Positions 44,435 to 47,913 of a stretch of 47,913 nt of DNA are shown here, in pieces. Within the stretch, counting starts at the first letter, position 1, and each line of letters starts with the position of its first letter. This DNA comes from Halieaceae bacterium. Its GTDB lineage: Bacteria; Pseudomonadota; Gammaproteobacteria; Pseudomonadales; Halieaceae. The stretch covers positions 1 to 47,913 of the forward strand of contig JANQGK010000129.1 of NCBI GenBank assembly GCA_028277365.1, given 5' to 3'. Made by a program: the position numbers and the translations under genes. The notes under the pieces were generated by a model. The model ran no database searches. It was not told where the DNA came from and was given only the letters and a program-made list of their open reading frames with translations.

Positions 44435-47260
44435 CTAATCATCCACCAACCGCCCGTCGAAGGGGTTGTTGTAGTACTGGGCGCCGATATCCAGCCATTC
44501 GCTGATCAGCCGCAGCTCCGCCGGGCTCAGCGTGCCGCTGTGGTTCACGGTGTTCTGGGTGCGCGGCACCGGTACACCACCGTCCTCGACGCAGTTGTCG
44601 GGCAGGGCCGGTGCGGGCCCCAGGCCGCAGCTGCCGCCCTCGAAGCAGTTGAAAAAGCGGCCGCTGGAGTTGGCGCGGCCGGCGCTCATGGGCGAACCGA
44701 TGCCGATGGTCTGGGTGAAGGTCAGCACGTTGCCCTCGTCGTCGATCTCGGTACACAGGCGCTGGCGGTCGGCCACATTGCCGGCGTTGTCGATCCACTG
44801 TTCCTGATCGCCGGCCAGCAGTTCCCGGTAGGCCCGTAGCTGGTCTGGGTCGGCTTCCGAGGGCAGTGCCCCCAGGTCGAGCTGGCCCGGCGGCACCGCC
44901 ATGTTGTCCTGGCTGTTGTGGCAACCCAGGCAGTTACTGAAGAGATTCCCCTCACTGTCGGCCACTTCATCGCGAGTACGCTCCCAGATTGGCTGGATGT
45001 GGTCCTCGTAGTTGATGACGATGCGATCCGGGGCGTCCACATCGAGGTTGTTCACCACGATCGGATACTCTTCGGGCACGCCCTCCCAGTTGGGGTCGTA
45101 GTCGCGGTCTTCAATCGGGCTCTCCGGCGCCAGGGTGGGTGCGGTCCACTCGTCCAGGTAATTGGGTGCCAGGGCCGGCTCGCGGGCAGCGGCGGTTTCG
45201 TTGCCCAATGGGCGGTGGAAGTCCCAGGTCTCGGCCATGGACACCCCGGGCTCGGTAGCGAACAGGCGGTCCACATCCGTGTCCGGGAAGCCCAGACCAC
45301 CACCGGCCACATCTACTGCGCCTGGGTTGGCGCTGGCGGGCTGGGCATCCAGGCGGCCGTGGGGCAGGTCGCTGCCGCGGTCGTGGCAGCCGGCACAGTG
45401 CAATACTTCGCCGGCACCGACTTGCAGCCAGTAGTCGTGGCGGCCGCCGATGCGGCGGCCGTCGGCATCAAGGATGCTGAAGCTGAAGGCGCGGTTGGCG
45501 GGCACTGTTGCAACCACTGAGCCGTCGGGTTCCACCGGCACGTAGCCGATAATCTCCCGGAAGCCGTTGCCGCGGTTTACACCAAAGGCGAAGCGCGGCA
45601 CGTCGAACACGTCATCGTCGGGCAGCAGCACCGGCAGGAACAGACGCAGGAAGCGCGCCGGGCGCTGCATGAAGGCCTCGGTGGCGGGACGGCGGTGGGC
45701 GGCGATGCCGGCGGGGGAACTGTCCACCCCGTCGATGTCGTAGACGCTGTCGATGATGATCTGGCCCTGATTTTGCAGCGCCAGCTCGGCGTTGAAACTG
45801 TCGGGCAGCGGCACCAGGCTCGGGAAGTCGCGGCGCTCTGCAGCGATGATCTCGCTGATCCAGAAGCCCTCTTGCGCCAGCACTACCGGGCGCTGGGTAT
45901 CGGCCACCGTGTCGTAGACCCAGGCGCCGTACAGCGGCTCCGCCGGCAGATCATTCTCATCGCCGAGGGTGCAGGGGATCAGGCGGCCGCTATCTGCCGC
46001 CGGCGCATCGTCGTCCACCGGCGGCTCTTCTTCAGTCGGCACCTCAATCTGGCGGCATTCGCTCCAGGTCACCACCAACCGGTCGGTGCCGTCGCGCAGC
46101 GGGTACACGCTGCCGAACTGGCCGCCCCGGGACAGCAGTCCGTCGGTGCGCACCTCGGTGTCGGTCAGCGGTTCCTGGCCGCTGCCACCGGCGCCCGCTG
46201 CCTGCGGAATGGGCTGGTCGGCGGAGGCAAAATTTTCCGCGTCGATGATGGTAATGACGCCGCCCAGTGTTTCTGATGCAAAGGGCTTCAGGAGGCTGAT
46301 GATGCTGCCGTCGTCCAGTTCCCTGGGCTGCGAGTACTCCACCGCGCTGCCTTCGGTGCCGCTATTCTGTGAGTCGAGGCCGTACAGCGGCGACAGGCCT
46401 ATGCCGGAGGGGGCAATGGTGTACAGGCTGATATGGTTGCCCACCGTATTGTTCCAGCGGCTGAACAGGATTCTGCCGTCGGCCATAACCGTGGGATCCA
46501 GGTCGTGACTGCGGTTGAATGAGATCTGCACGAACTCAGCGTCGCGCTGCTGCGGGTCATAGATGTGCAGCAGGGCTGCCGGGTCGTCACCGTCTTCCGT
46601 GAGGGCCGAGAAAATCTGCGCGCGGTTTTCGTTGAGCTGGCGCGCCTGCTCCGCCACCTGCCGGGTGGAGGAGAACACGATGCGATCATCCGGCAGAAAA
46701 TGCGGGTCGATGTCCTGGCCGCCGCCGGCTTCGAATCCGTCGTTGCGCTTGAGCCGTGACGGAATCACATAGCTGGGCTCAAGGGTTTCCATATCGAGGA
46801 ACCACAGGTTCCAAGTGGTGTTCTCAAGGTTGGCATCGACCGGCTCCGGCACGATGCGCGCGGTGAACACCAGCAGCTTGCCATCGTAGGAGGCCTCGAC
46901 ACCCTTGATGTCGATGGCCAATTCCTCGATCGGCACATCCTCCTCCAATGCAGCGATCTCCAACATTGCGGGAGTGATATCGACTTCTTCAGCGCTGACC
47001 GCCGAGCGATCCTTAACCAACAGCCGAGCGCCGGGGTTGAACTCCAGCGGGTCGCGCAGGTCGGGGGGTGTGTCGGGAAGCGGGCGGCGGACGTAGGCAA
47101 CGGGGACTTCGAGTACGGTCGGGTCGACGCCCTGGTCATCCGTCGTCAGCGTGATGGAATCACCACCGCCGTCGGTGCAGGCCGCGGCCAGCACCGTGAG
47201 AGCGAAGGGAAGAATCAGGCGCTGCCTGCAACCCCACTGATGGCGTGAATCCTTGTCCAT
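44435..47260 (-). CDS. HzsA-related large lipoprotein with two heme c sites and WD40/PD40-like beta-propeller segments
   Basis: Lipobox VLAAACTD; CxxCH motifs CAGCH (45383-45397) and CLGCH (44918-44932); DPHFLPDDRIVFSSTRQ and DPTVMADGRILFSRWN propeller-type repeats. Confidence 0.75.
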   Translation of the reverse strand: MDKDSRHQWGCRQRLILPFALTVLAAACTDGGGDSITLTTDDQGVDPTVLEVPVAYVRRPLPDTPPDLRDPLEFNPGARLLVKDRSAVSAEEVDITPAMLEIAALEEDVPIEELAIDIKGVEASYDGKLLVFTARIVPEPVDANLENTTWNLWFLDMETLEPSYVIPSRLKRNDGFEAGGGQDIDPHFLPDDRIVFSSTRQVAEQARQLNENRAQIFSALTEDGDDPAALLHIYDPQQRDAEFVQISFNRSHDLDPTVMADGRILFSRWNNTVGNHISLYTIAPSGIGLSPLYGLDSQNSGTEGSAVEYSQPRELDDGSIISLLKPFASETLGGVITIIDAENFASADQPIPQAAGAGGSGQEPLTDTEVRTDGLLSRGGQFGSVYPLRDGTDRLVVTWSECRQIEVPTEEEPPVDDDAPAADSGRLIPCTLGDENDLPAEPLYGAWVYDTVADTQRPVVLAQEGFWISEIIAAERRDFPSLVPLPDSFNAELALQNQGQIIIDSVYDIDGVDSSPAGIAAHRRPATEAFMQRPARFLRLFLPVLLPDDDVFDVPRFAFGVNRGNGFREIIGYVPVEPDGSVVATVPANRAFSFSILDADGRRIGGRHDYWLQVGAGEVLHCAGCHDRGSDLPHGRLDAQPASANPGAVDVAGGGLGFPDTDVDRLFATEPGVSMAETWDFHRPLGNETAAAREPALAPNYLDEWTAPTLAPESPIEDRDYDPNWEGVPEEYPIVVNNLDVDAPDRIVINYEDHIQPIWERTRDEVADSEGNLFSNCLGCHNSQDNMAVPPGQLDLGALPSEADPDQLRAYRELLAGDQEQWIDNAGNVADRQRLCTEIDDEGNVLTFTQTIGIGSPMSAGRANSSGRFFNCFEGGSCGLGPAPALPDNCVEDGGVPVPRTQNTVNHSGTLSPAELRLISEWLDIGAQYYNNPFDGRLVDD

Positions 47261-47490
47261 GTTCGTTTCAAAAGCGAGAGCTCGCTGCCTTATTTTTGCC
47301 GCTGGGTGTCAGCAAATCGCCTGCAGTCTATAGCGCCGTTTCCGCGCGGCTCTAGCGCTTTTCGCCCTGTAAAAACGTTTCTGTGGCTACTGTCACAAAT
47401 ACATCTTTTGCGGGCGGAAACGTGAAAATTCCTCAACCATACTGCGCCGAAATCATGCACCGTGTTAACGATTCACCGTGGCAGGTTGTT

Positions 47491-47913
47491 ATGAAGAACC
47501 ACTTTATTTCAGGCGTTTTGTGCGCATCGCTGCTGGCGTCGTCGGCCTTGCCGGCGATTGCCGGTCCGCGTGAGCAAGCGCGTCGCATACACGATCGACT
47601 GACCGGTGTGCCGCCCTCAGACGCGATGCTCGATGCCATGAGCAACGCGATCAGCGGCGGTGGCGGGCTGGTCGAGGCTGCCTACTATGCGATGGACGGC
47701 GCTCCGGGTGTGGAAGCCACCGGCGACTTCTACACGGTGACCCTCAAGAACTGGTCCACGCCCTGGACCAACGAGGCAATGGATGTGTTCGCACCGCTCA
47801 ATGATTACAGCGCAACGGTCATCGGCATGGTGCGCGACGAAGCGGATTTTCGCGAAGTGCTGTCCGGCGATGTGATCTATACGGGCAGCGTACCCGGCGT
47901 CCCGGCCTACTCG
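47491..47913 (+). CDS. Exported protein, function unknown (3' truncated by window end; absent from the ORF track)
   Basis: ATG 47491 opens a frame uninterrupted to 47913: MKNHFISGVLCASLLASSALPAIAGPREQARRIHDRLTGVPPSDAMLDAMSNAISGGGGLVEAAYYAMDG...VPAYS; clear signal peptide. Confidence 0.75.
   Translation, partial: MKNHFISGVLCASLLASSALPAIAGPREQARRIHDRLTGVPPSDAMLDAMSNAISGGGGLVEAAYYAMDGAPGVEATGDFYTVTLKNWSTPWTNEAMDVFAPLNDYSATVIGMVRDEADFREVLSGDVIYTGSVPGVPAYS

Overview
High-GC gammaproteobacterial chromosome segment. It is mostly core and housekeeping genes with several accessory modules. No rRNA, tRNA, CRISPR array or intact mobile element was recognised. Left edge: a MerA-like flavoprotein (truncated) and an ArsM-like methyltransferase. 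Then come an EAL/CBS/GGDEF protein, YheS-type ABC-F, TIGR02444, ParA, FKBP, Rsd/AlgQ, DsbB, AcpH, GshA, PilU, a MoxR/VWA pair and MoaA. Next is a three-gene coupled operon (SDR / SMP-30-like / SLC13 transporter), a lower-GC patch of small secreted/lipoprotein genes, and a PhaD-like regulator with two phasins. These are followed by an RND efflux pair, YrfG-HslR-HslO, ApbE, a class V aminotransferase with a divergent Lrp regulator, and an M24 peptidase. Right edge: a cell-envelope redox cluster (DUF3570, DUF4266, TlpA, two outer-membrane beta-barrels, a di-heme HzsA-like lipoprotein). The strongest find is that the 'SDR' at 20361-21035 carries both diagnostic motifs of halohydrin dehalogenases (T-x4-F-x-G and S-x12-Y-x3-R) instead of the normal SDR motifs. 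Second is the DUF3570/DUF4266/TlpA/OMP/di-heme cluster, with an ApbE flavin transferase about 4 kb away. All family calls come from reading the translations; no database search was run.
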